Source: Glossina fuscipes
Taxonomy: Eukaryota > Arthropoda > Insecta > Diptera > Glossinidae
NCBI RefSeq assembly: GCF_014805625.2
Contig: NW_023998433.1
Span: forward strand, 3,877,696 to 3,941,695
Direction: 5' to 3'
Length of the DNA stretch: 64,000 bases
The notes under the pieces are model-generated. The model saw nothing but the letters and a program-made list of their open reading frames with translations. It was not told where the DNA came from and ran no database searches. Every line of letters starts with the position of its first letter. Position 1 is the first letter of the stretch. The position numbers were made by a program, and so were the translations under genes. Below are positions 43,240 to 53,944 of this stretch, piece after piece.

Positions 43240-44035
43240 TGAAATTTATGCCACTGATGCCTTTGTAATTAATGAGACATCCATCTTCTCGGTGGTGAAA
43301 TATGGCCACGATGCCATCTGTAAATTTAAAATTCTGGAAAATTTATTCGCTACCCTCATTGAGTTGTTTGCCATTAACCAAGCAATAGTTCTAGCGACAG
43401 CGAGTTGATATGCAAAAGTTGTTATTTTTCAGACAGTAAATCGATTCTGCTCTTTATAAATAAGAAAGACCCAGCAAACCAAACCGTTTTTGAAATGCGC
43501 GATGTGCGTTATAACCCTTTTATCGATCAATGTTATTTTTTCTGGGTGCCGGGTTTTCACCTCAGTCAAAAGACTGATCTCTACGTCCCTGAGGCGCATC
43601 TCGATGGGCAAATAACATCTGGGATATATCCAAGAAGCTCTGCACAAAATTAAAAATATCACTCCGAGATCTAGATGGGGAATAGAATGTACTGACAAAA
43701 GAAAAAGCGAACCGTCTCTTTAAACAAAATATACCCGTCTATGTTTCTCAAAGCCCTATTTAAGTTTCTCGGTTTAAGAGATAAAGATTCAATACTGCCT
43801 AACAAACCTATGACAAACCTTATGTTAATGATCCGGCCGTTTGAAAATGATAAGCGTGACACATGCCGAACAACTGAATCGACTGAGCAGCTCATCTTTA
43901 GATGCAAAAAACATTAGATTGACTTTCGGTTTTTTCGGTAGGTGCAACAACCTACATATGTTTTGCGCTCAGAATCATGCTCTTCTAAAGGAACTAACTG
44001 CTTTCATCAAAACAGGCAAGCTTTCTTTTTGTTAA
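43240..44035 (+). pseudogene. LINE alpha RNase H and C-terminus remnant
   Basis: Frames across 43240-43653 show an ATDAFVINETSIFSVV-like first motif, a glutamate helix (TLIELFAINQAIVLA), a FSDSKSILLFI third motif and a WVPGFHLS segment, the usual order of RNase H in LINEs. The frame at 43841-44035 holds the last residues, equivalent to those at 40258-40060. Several frame shifts are present. Confidence 0.65.
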
Positions 44036-44272
44036 ATTTATCTTCTATCCTTCTCTGCTCTCAGCCTCTTCTTGCTCTTTTATTGTCCGGTTTCTCTCTT
44101 TCCAGACTAATGGTACTGGCCTTGCTTACTCTCACCATATTTCCACTTTCACAACTAATCTACACGTGCTGTCTTGCGGCCCGATGATTTCTACTTCTTC
44201 TGTTACTGCAGATATAGGCCTGTAATGACTGCCGTCTCTCTAAACTTTTTCAATACACCAAAAAAAAAAAAA

Positions 44273-45565
44273 TGTTGGTGAAAACACTACTTAAAATCTT
44301 GCGAGAAAAAACTTTGCACAAAAGACTTTGTTTATTTTAAAACTGTAGCTAATATTTGAGGCAATTGAATACAAATTGTAGTAGCTTAAAGAATATAGTA
44401 TCAAGAATAGTGCACTCTAATCTACAATGTCTGCAGCCTGCAGCACAGGCACGGTTTAATGACATCGGATGCTCCCATTAGATACCAGGATTATGCCTAA
44501 AATTTAGTATTCTTACTATACATCTAAAAATTTTAAAAATTAAGTCCTTGAAGTTCAGCCTTTGAACCCACCTTAGGAAGAAGGATCCGCACAATTGCCA
44601 ACATAGTTTATGGCAGCTGTCGGAATTCAACTTTGTTTTCGTCAGAAGTGGGCATAAATCGTAAAATTTGAATGTGAATTTTTGGCCAGATTGCATATAA
44701 AAAAGAATATTGTACCGTTTTAGGTTAAGCCTACACCTTGTAGCGCCTTCTTGAAAAAAATTGTGATCAAAGGAAAAAACCGTCGTTCATTCACTAATCA
44801 ATCATGTACAGAACAAGGATGGAAAATTTCAAAAACATTAGTTCACATCTTTCTCAGAAATTGTGTCAATTGAATTAAAAAAAAGAAAAAAGTGACTAGC
44901 TTTAAAGTAGTTACAGTAAACGGAGTAGCAGTGACAATTTTCAAAAAAAATTCCGTATCCTACAGTTCTACTCCGATTGACCTATAAAATTAAAAAAACT
45001 CAAACGAAAAGAAAGTTTCTTTGGCTTGTAAGTGAATAAAAAAAAAAGTCGGATGGTAATTTTACCGTTAAGCAAAACTTTAAAGAAACAAAATGAATTT
45101 CAGACATTGGAACTACGCCGTTTGTTGGGAACAAAGAAACGAATCCGAAATGGGTTTTCCCAGATAAACTGGTCTTGCGGTTTTGCTTGTAAAACACACT
45201 ACAAACCGCACTAAATTCGTTTGTTACTTTATCTAAAACCACATATAGTGGTATTGATTAGTTAACTGTGAGAATTTGAAAAATGTTTTATTAAACTTTC
45301 TTGTTTCGCTTGTCACTAAAAAGGAAAATGTTTATAGTTGACGGAAAATAAAAATCACTAATAACAGCGAAATATTACAGCAACAAAATATCGATAATTC
45401 CAATTTTAAGTTGAAACGAAGCGACTCTTTCATATCCATTGTATCACTGATTCCTTAACGAAAATTTATATTTGGAAATATATCAACTTAATAATTTATA
45501 TTAAAAATTTTTCTATATACAATTGGACGCAGTTCAGAAACCAACACTTCCATGGTCTCGGTACA
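44273..45565. other. No gene recognised
   Basis: This is AT-rich flank between the LINE cluster and the HINT3 gene. Open frames at 44696-44478 (-) and 45242-45000 (-) show no domain. The right end should hold the HINT3 3' UTR. Confidence 0.5.
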
Positions 45566-46527
45566 TTACGACTTGTTTTGCAAATATTCTTTGGCTTCAT
45601 CTACCTATAAAATGAAAGAAAAAAATCAAAGAATATATTTGTTATATTCATTATACGGTTCGTAACCTTACTAATTTAAACCACGCGGAATGGGGTTTAA
45701 AAATGAACCGCATGAGGAAAGACATATTGGAACGGGGTGCTATGCCATGCAAATGCAAATGTTTGACGGTTATAAATGGCGGCATATGAAAACCAAGTAG
45801 TGTTTGATTGGATTCGATACCTTTCGTAGCGAGAAATTTTCGCATGCCACTTTCCAAAGTATTCACTATAATTTCAAATAAACCATAAATTGATTATATG
45901 TATATGATATATTGAATAAATAAACAGCTTTGTATTGCAATGTGACAAATCTTATTGCGGATTCGTTCACAAAGTATTAATAAGGGAAACAAATATTTGA
46001 TACGGTACAACATAAATTTGATTGTAAAAGCCTGATTTAAATATAACAACGAAACTTATTTTGCTTTTTTTCTAAAATAAAATAAGATGTTTACGTAAAA
46101 AATTAAAACAAAAATTATCAAAATTTTAAGAAGCAGGCAACAATCTGATTATTACTTTGTTCCTCATTTATTACTTTTACACCTCATATCTACGTCGTAG
46201 ATGCGAAATAGTTTAATACATACCAACTTCGATGTCATTCTTGGTCAGAGCGACGACACTTTCAGTATGTCGCTTTGGCACGGCTAAGTAATGATGATCG
46301 GAAGCTGGTTTGATGTCTTTGAATATAACATAATCGTCAGTTTCGACTTCAAATTTGGTTGGCGATTTACCACTAATTATGTCACAAAAAATGCAAGTGG
46401 CCATTGCACTTTGAGAACTTGAATAAGCCCAGAAAACAAGAAAAACTGCAAGAGCCAGAAGTCCAATATAAATCAATTTTCTACATCTTTTTTTGTTTTG
46501 TACAATGATCATTGCTGTTGTTGTCAA
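45566..46527 (-). CDS. HINT3: HINT3-type histidine triad hydrolase, membrane-anchored
   Basis: This is a HIT-superfamily enzyme; relatives hydrolyse adenosine phosphoramidates and acyl-adenylates. Exons: 46527-46224, 45865-45672 and 45604-45566. The phases close to 178 residues. The N-terminus has a basic patch and one hydrophobic span (YIGLLALAVFLVFWAY), which predicts a membrane anchor. The core begins at about residue 42 (MATCIFCDIISGK) and continues with FKDIKPASDHHYLAVPKRH. The catalytic histidine triad is H137-L-H139-L-H141 after GFHMPPF. The last 12 codons (VDEAKEYLQNKS) form a tiny third exon. An internal ATG at residue 42 could give a soluble form without the anchor. The frame is intact. 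Confidence 0.94.
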
Positions 46528-47084
46528 GTATAAGTGATGACCACTTCAAAAAAACACAAAAAGAAAAAAGAAGCGCAAATAATTTAAAGAAAAAATCGAA
46601 AAAATATTTGAACACTGAATAGGAGTACTTTTATCAACTATGAATATTTTTTTACTAAGCAAAGATGTGCTTTTCTAAAAAACATTACCGCGCTTTTAAT
46701 TTCATTTCGACAAGTAGAGTAGAATATAGTATTTCCGTTACCTTTGTGTTGCACGTTACTGATTGCCTTGAGTTGAAACTGAAACTAACAAATTTAATGG
46801 AAATGCTAAGGATTTATGTGGCGCCGCAATGGCGCCCTACTATATTGTTACAGAAAAATGTAAATAAAGAATATGGCGAGCAATCATGTAGGCAGGCGAC
46901 AATGGAGTAGGCGATAATCGCCAAGAGAATCTAATCATGTTGACAAATTTTCTGGTGAGTGTCGCCAAATAAGCTTTGTCAGTTACGTCAAATCTGGCGT
47001 CAATAAAATTGCTGTTACTGAGAACAAATTTGCATTAGTATTGAGTATAAACTAAGCAAAGTTTCTATAAATCTCTGTTTTTAA
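46528..47084. other. HINT3 upstream region, no other gene
   Basis: It should contain the HINT3 promoter and leader. The open frame 46665-46910 (+) has no domain. Confidence 0.5.
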
Positions 47085-47860
47085 GTTGCGATGCAAAAAA
47101 AACAGCTGCAAAAGGCAAATATAAATATAAATGTCTACTGTAAAATGAATTATTAATTCAAAAATTTTAAAATATTAAAAAAAAGAATGGGTCTGAAATT
47201 ATATATGTGAACTGTGAAGAAAAAAAAAATTGGTAAAAGTAAATACAATTTTTTTTTTTAAATGTTGAGTTAAACTAAGCTAAATATAGTCTAACACAAA
47301 TTCTACATTATTTTCTATTCATTTCATTTTGCATGATTGTTAATATTCACGATATGTAGTTTATTTATACAAACAAGTAAACGTTAATTTGGCTCTCATT
47401 TTTTACGTTTCTCTTAATAATTAATGCATATAATGAAAAACTCGCGAGGAAGTATTGGAAGGCTGGCGACAATGGTACCTGATTAACCCCTTAGCGGTAC
47501 TCGCTTACGTGGTTATCCCCATGATCGTAGAATCAGAAATTATGTAATCAGCGTAACCATAAACAAAAAAACTTATAAAAAATAGCAATAAGAAAGTTAA
47601 TTAAAAAAAAAATAGTTTTTTATTGTTTAGTTGTGAAGAACCTTAATTAGATATATATAAATATATGTATTAGATATATTTTTGCGTATTAAATGATCCA
47701 TAATTTACAAATTATCATTTATTTATCTAATAAAACAATTTGATCAATTTATTTCAACTTTAAAATAGATGGTCTTTACTACTTGTTTTTAAGTTTTTGC
47801 AAAGTAATGCATAATACAATTCAGTACTGCAAATCACTTAATATAAAAAAGTGCATTACT
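47085..47860. repeat. Second, shorter copy of the 14.9-17.3 kb repeat block
   Basis: It matches the first block in order and orientation. About 47085-47265 matches 14935-15115 (AAAATTTTAAAA and GTGAAGAAAA words), 47285-47475 matches 16600-16800 (CATTTCATTTTGCA, GCGACAATGG), 47520-47620 matches 16985-17110 and 47765-47855 matches 17245-17335. About 1.4 kb of the middle is missing. Neither copy keeps a long open frame. Confidence 0.7.
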
Positions 47861-50140
47861 TGTAACTCAATGCCCGTGAATTCTGAACGTCTGTCTATAT
47901 GAGACGGACGCAGGTGTCATTGCTGAGCTAGCTTGTTCGGGGGGATACAGGATTATATTTAAAAGAAATACCCGTGCTTTACTCTTATAAAAACAAACGG
48001 TCGGACAAAACCTACTTACCGAACTGCAGATCGTAAATCCTGGCCCATTCTGTACGCTACCTTGACACCCGGAAGTTGGGGGCGACGACCCGTAAGGTAC
48101 CTCGCTCACAAAAAAAGAAAAAATTTATTCCATTTACTGCATTCCATTTTTATATTCATAAGTTTTTTCGTGTTCTATTGTTTTATTACAGAGGATTATG
48201 AATCAGCAAAGTGACCTGCTGGCTGGGTTCGCTCGATTCGCGGCTACGTAAAGTTGATATTGCAGAATTAAAACTTTGCGAATTTATACGTTCGATGCAT
48301 TCTTTGCTTTACTTAAAATTGGATCATCAAGTTTTCAGGGCAGTGTAAATTAAGAGTTATTTTATTAGGTGTTTTTGAGTTTAAGTACAATATATTTATT
48401 TCATCTCGTTCACTATCCATTCAGATAAAGGCACTTTTTGTTTATCATCATGTTTACGTTTTTACGATAAAACAATAAGTTACATAGTTTTAGCAGTATC
48501 CTCTTTTTAATCATCTTATTGTCCATGCATTTTTACATATAACATGTATGCCTACAATTTTTGGAAACCATGGAATTCATAGATTACTAAAATCTAATGC
48601 TATTTGTGTACATAATATATATTGTAATGAATTTAAGGATAGGATGCGTTTAAATATTTGTTTGTGGGAAGATACCCTATGAATCTTTCCCAAAGTGTGA
48701 GTAAGTGTTGTTGGATTTTAGCCCTAAGCTGCTCGGCTTCAATGCGCCAAGTTTGTCTGCTTCTTTGTAAATGCCAGACGAGCTAGGCATGAAGTAGTCC
48801 CTAGTAAAATTTATAAGGCGGATGGAACGCCTATGAGTCTTTAGCAAATTGATTCGCTTTTGAATTGCTTTGATACAGTTGTTTTATTCACATTTTGATG
48901 AGTTATTTATACATAGAATATTTTGGCAGCGGAAAGTTTTTGTATTTCTAGTACATTATTACTTGCGCAGTTTCTTTCATATCAAATGTTTATAATTTTT
49001 CCAATCATAATCCCACTATTTTCCGTTCGACTCTATTTATTTTCTTCAACTTGTTTACTTTTCTTTCCGTTCATGCCTTTACTTGCAATAGCTCAAGTAA
49101 TAACGAAAAAATTAAAAATAGCATCAACCCAAATATAATATTTTTCAGTTCGATTCCTTGTTATATTTTGAACCATTTAAACCACTGAAACTTTATGGAA
49201 AAATACAACACAAACATTGTCATGGACGTTTATTAACCGTTTTCACCAGAGATTCTTTTTAAATTTCAATTACACTTTCTCGACGTATAAGATTTTTCTC
49301 TCCGTTTTTGATCGCTTCCCTCAACCAACAAAAAGCCAATTTCTCCTTTTTCTTCGTCCCAAGTTGACAAAAGCTTACCCTCAACTACATTACATTTACC
49401 GTTGAGCTAGATTAACAACCCAATCTTCTACAGGGTCGCAGTTGTAACTAATATTACAAAATACAACCATACATAAATAAGATAAATATAAATTGGATAA
49501 ACAACTTTAAAATTAAAAAAGAATGCTCATCATTTCTTCTTGTGCTTTTTTCTTTTTTGTTTTATTTGTGTATATACATGGAAATCCTTATGATTTGTCA
49601 ATAAATTGAAGTCTCTTTTGCTTTGAATTTATAAACTGCGTCATTAAAATTTTTCTTCATATTCCTTAACGTGTTAATCTAAAGAAATTCCTGTAATTTC
49701 AATTTTATAAAACTAATTGTTGAAATTCTTAAAACCATGACGATTGAAGATGTCATTATATCACAGATATAGTTTTCCGTACCGGAAGTCTTCTTGGTTT
49801 TTCACTATTGTATTTGCTGATATTTTGCCAATCAAGTCGGGCCCATGTTTACTGTTCCTTTTAAAAAAACAAAACAGTTATATAAATTTTTTTCCTTTCT
49901 TTCCCATGCCTTACCTTTACGCATACACGTTTACAGGCTCTTTGGTAACAAAAACGAATATGAAAGGACAAATCGACATAACTCTGAAATGGAAATTTAT
50001 TATTTTACGCGGCGCTTCAATGAGTAAGAGACAAAAGGTACAATCAATATTTTAATATTCTTTTTCTTTTCACGAGAACACACACACATTTGCACTCCAT
50101 CACATCTCACACTACGAATTGCTCTCAAAATCATTCGCAA
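47861..50140. other. Unassigned stretch with a GC-richer patch
   Basis: The first 250 bases (47866-48110) are clearly richer in G+C than their surroundings and hold an 80-codon minus-strand frame with no family that I can name. The rest is AT-rich and pyrimidine-biased. Short frames at 48923-49138, 49217-49405 and 49744-50055 have no domain. No RNA gene is recognised. Confidence 0.35.
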
Positions 50141-50158
50141 AATGTATAAAATACCGGA

Positions 50159-50188
50159 AATTATTATTATTATTATTATTATTATTCA
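50159..50188. repeat. ATT microsatellite
   Basis: Ten ATT units lie at the 5' edge of the Jockey-like element. Confidence 0.95.
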
Positions 50189-50918
50189 ATATAATCGTAC
50201 CCCTAATTATAATGGTAGACTGCTTGATCTCTGCTTTGCCAACTTTCCTGAGATTAACGTAAATCGTTTCCCACCTTTTAATTTACCTGAGGACCCTTAT
50301 CATCGATCAATGTGCATTTACTTTCAACATATGAATGATGGTTCGTTGAACTGCCTTAATGCGCCGAATCAAACTTTTTGAATAAATGTTATGATTTTCA
50401 TAAAACCAATACTGTATTGCTAAAACATCGTCTTTCACATATGAGGCTTGATTTCTCAACCGGAACTATTGAAAGCTTATTGTCATCGTGCTACAATACA
50501 TTAAATCTAGCTATTGCTGCATCTGCTCCGATTAAGCAGTGCCGATCTCGAAGCAGGTGTCCCCCTGGTTTAATAAGACAATTAAATATTACAAGAATAG
50601 AAAAAACACGCTATTCAAAAAATATTCGAAAAGTGGCTCTGCGCTCGACTATGTCGCTTACTCGGTGGCGAGGCATAGATTTATTACTGCAGATACCTTC
50701 AGTTCATTAAATCCTCTCTGTTTGCTAATCCTAAATACTTTTTTCAATTTGTTAACTTTAAAGGAAAAAGTTCCACATATCTCTCTCATGTTTCTTTTAA
50801 TGGCTCTGATTACTCGGATGATTTTGAAATCTCAAATCTGTTCGCTGAGTTCTTCCGACGAAACTTTTCAACTGCTAATTTCGATTTATCCGCAAACTAC
50901 CCATATCCTATAACTAAC

Positions 50919-52412
50919 TTGGTTTCAATACCTAATTTGGTTATTGCTCAAGATGATGTTTTTGAAGGGTTGGGTTCACTAAAATATTGTTTTGCGCCAG
51001 TACCTGATGGAATTCCATCATATGTACTTAAATCTTGCGCTGTCGAGTTATGTTGTGTGATCTCAAAGATTTTTAACCTGTGCTTGAATTTAGGTGTTTT
51101 CCCTTCGTGTTGGAAGAGTAGTTTCCTTTTTCCTATTCACAAGAGTGGAAGTAGACAATTTGTTGAGAACTACAGAGGCATAGCCAAGTTGAGTGTCTTG
51201 CCCAAGTTGTTCGAGCGAATTGTGACTCAGCATTTGGCCTTTGCCATTAATTCGTATATTTCTCCGCACCAGCACGGCTTTCGGAGAGGGCGGTCTACAG
51301 TCACTAACTTATTAGAGTTTACTTGTCATGTTTTCAAGGCTTTTTCTAGTGGCTCTCGCACAGATGTGATATACACTGATTTAAGCAAAGCGTTTGATAT
51401 GGTTAACCATAACTTACTTATCTTTAAACTCCAAGCCTCTGACTTCCCTTTCTATTTAGTGAAATGGATAAGCTCTTATCTGCACAACAGATCCTTCAGG
51501 GTTTTGTTCAACTTTACCACCTCGGATGAATTCCCCGTTATATCTGGCGTACCTCAAGGAAGTCATTTAGTTCACATTTTATTTAGTTTATACATTCGCG
51601 ATCTTCCATCGATGGTTAATTTCAACCAGATCTTAATGTATGTTGATGATGTGAAACTTTTTTCTTCCTTTTCTGTTGAATCGTAATCACATCAGCTTGA
51701 AGGTGACTTAAATAATTTTGTTGCATGGTGCTCTGTAAATCTTTTGAAACTAAATCTGAGCAAATGTAAGAAGCTTTCTTTCTCAAGAAGAAAGTCATTC
51801 ATTACTCAGTATTTCATAGACTCGCATAAGTTGGAGGACGTCGATTCGATCACATATTTAGGCGTTCTATTTGACCATAGGTTACGTTTCAACTTGCATA
51901 TTGAGCTCTCGTTAAGCAAAGCTAGGTCCGCGCTTGGTTTTATAAAAAGGTGGTCCAAAGAGCTTGATGATCCCTACATTACGAAAAGGCTGTACATGTG
52001 TTTGATTAGACCTACACTCAAGTATGCCTCTGTTGTGTGGTCCCCTTCATATAGGTGCTACGTAGATTCAATTGAATCTATTCAAAAGCAATTCTTGCTG
52101 TTTGCCTTTAGAAATTTGGGTTGGGATCCGATTGCCTCTCTTCCTCCCTATGAAAATAGGTTGCTTCTGATGTCCTTACCGTCTCTTGAGAGACGTAGGT
52201 TTGTTCTTGGCGTTTCCTTTGTAATCAAAGTAATAAATGGTGCTATTGACTCGCCTTTATTACTTGGTGAAATAAGCTTTAATGTCCCTAACCGCTTCTC
52301 TAGGCACTTTATCTTGGTTAAGCTTAGTCAGTGTAAATATAATTATGAGCTGTTCAATCCGCTCAGAGTAGTTTGCAAGAACCTAAATGACGTCTACCAC
52401 TTATTCTCGTGA
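50919..52412 (+). pseudogene. Jockey-like reverse transcriptase with one premature stop
   Basis: Codons from 50919 to 52412 are all in one frame except for a TAA at 51684-51686. The first part carries the fingers and palm (ENYRGIAKLSVLPKLFE, then HGFRRGRSTVTNLLEF, then motifs A, B and C). The second part carries the thumb and tail (SITYLGVLFDHRLRFNLH, then LIRPTLKYASVVWSP). Motif C is YVDD rather than YADD, a variant still compatible with catalysis. Confidence 0.9.
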
Positions 52413-52788
52413 TCGGACTCTTTAAAGTCCATTAAAGCAACATTGCTTAATACGAGCGATTTACCTATTTCTTACTTAAACTAGTTTTTATCCTTAAAAG
52501 TGGTTACGATTGGAAAATGAATTGTTGTTAAGTATTATCGGTTGCCAGGCTTATGCATGTTTGCGATGGCTTAGGGGTTCATTTGCAATTTGGTCCTGTA
52601 CCGGTTGTGAGTGTAGCTCTATGCTGGTTGTGTACATGCTTTTTTCTCTTTTTTTTTTTTTCTTTCCGTCTTATTTGTTTTATTGTACTTATACTAAGTT
52701 TTATTATTAATTTAATATAAGTATTGCTTTAAGTGCCAATTGAACTCGACTGTTATTTGTTTATTTGAGTTTCATGTATAAGTAGAAT

Positions 52789-52815
52789 TAAAATAAATAA
52801 ATAAATAAATAAATT
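52789..52815. repeat. AAAT-type tail repeat of LINE gamma
   Basis: Six AAAT/AATA units end the element. The next base starts LINE beta sequence on the other strand. Confidence 0.85.
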
Positions 52816-53210
52816 ACTGTTTTTATAATTTTAGACTAATGAAATAAATTCTTAGACTAAAAAAAAAGACATTGAGCACTAGCAATACAGGCTATTGGCT
52901 CTAATTTATAAAAGTGCATTAGATATTCAGTCTAGTAGTTTTCATAAAGTAATGTATTGTATTGATATTCTGTTCTTCACCTGATTGTAGAATGTCCATA
53001 GAGTTAATCCTTCCAAATGCAATACTTCTAGCCAAGGTAAAGTTAAGGCAGTCACAGAGAATGTGCTTTATAGTGAGAGTTTGTCCACAAGTGCAGACTG
53101 AACGGAGTCTTACAATCTCCAGAACATATCCTATTTGTCTGTCCAAATATTATCTCTGCTATTCGCCATTTGGCATATGTGGCCTTCGTGATGGCAACAG
53201 TCATTGACAT
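52815..53210 (-). mobile_element. LINE family beta, 3' end (copy 2)
   Basis: On the minus strand the frame 53146-52919 ends with a C-terminal zinc-knuckle (CTCGQTLTIKHILCDC) and the residues INTIHYFMKTTRLNI before TAA. A 3' UTR of about 100 bases follows, closely matching beta copy 1 (GCTAGTGCT, TTAGTCTAAGAATT). The body is lost. It abuts LINE gamma tail to tail. Confidence 0.87.
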
Positions 53211-53944
53211 TTTGCGTTCTCACAATTTAACAGCTTACTTCGTAATCTTTTCTTTTTTTAAATTATGTCATCAAAATATATAAGCGTTTACAGTCGAATT
53301 ATGGACCTACACTTTTTTACACTTTTGTGCTCTCACACTTATATGACACTCTTTACTCATGCACTACATTACTTCTTGCACAAGGGAATACACTCCTCGC
53401 TGTTCTGTTTGGTCCTACGTGACGGACGAGTAATATGCATATCGTAATAAAAACTATAAAAAAAATAATGTGACGGACGCATAACACACAAAATTAAAAA
53501 AAAACTTTAATCAAATTATCACACTGAAGCAAATAAATAATAATATTATAAAGCAAATCTAACCTTAATGTTACTAAGGCCCAAACAAGGAACTGTGTTT
53601 ACATTAGGCGTTTTTACACATCTCAGCGAATTTTGTTGTTAAATTGCTGAATAACAGAGGAAGAAGAAGTAGCATCCACTTCAATTTCTTATAAATGATA
53701 ATTAAATTACAATTCTGATCGAACGTCTGCCTTTAAATAAAATAAATGTGTTGCTGCAAGACTACAGAGTATTCGGACTGTGACGTGGAATATTAATGGG
53801 TACACAAACAGGTTTTTATTTAACTTAACTAAACCCAAAATAGAAATTATATTTAACTAAAACTATATTTGGTAGGCCAAATTCAAGGTCGTTGTTGCAG
53901 TCCGTTGACTAAATTAAGTGCCTAATATAATCGATTTAGCCAAC
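53211..53944. other. Upstream region of the coiled-coil gene
   Basis: No supported gene is seen; the promoter and leader of the coiled-coil gene should lie here. A short frame near 53780 reads RTVTWNING, faintly like an endonuclease start of a LINE, but it is too short to call. Confidence 0.45.

Larger units (their letters stand above)
41430..44272 (+). mobile_element. LINE family alpha or close relative, copy 6 (plus strand)
   Basis: It has the endonuclease end and linker (about 41460-41740, with KPWWTIPWEQKKWSAAV), RT (42116-42772), an RNase H-like domain (about 43250-43650, with CYFSDSKSILLFI and WVPGF), the C-terminal region (to 44033, LKELTAFIKTGKL) and a poly-A tail at 44260-44272. In RT, motif A is LSLDINKTYDCVN, motif B is GLLQGSRLSP and motif C is FQYANNFLLV, so both catalytic aspartates of YADD are now asparagine. 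It is dead. Confidence 0.87.
50190..52815 (+). mobile_element. Jockey-like LINE gamma (5'-truncated)
   Basis: It starts inside the end of the endonuclease domain (LLDLCFANFPEINVNRF), passes through the linker with frame shifts near 50380 and 50540, then RT (50919-51686), the RT C-terminal region (51744-52412), a 3' UTR and an AATA-type tail (52789-52815). RT motifs are A (IYTDLSKAFDMVNH), B (SGVPQGSH) and C (MYVDDVKLF). Only one TAA at 51684-51686 separates the two halves of the ORF2 C-terminal part, so this copy is rather young. There is no RNase H, as in the Jockey clade. Confidence 0.9.

Noticed and set aside
53770..53830. Start of a LINE endonuclease (RTVTWNING)
   Set aside because: Only about ten residues agree, and stops follow soon after.
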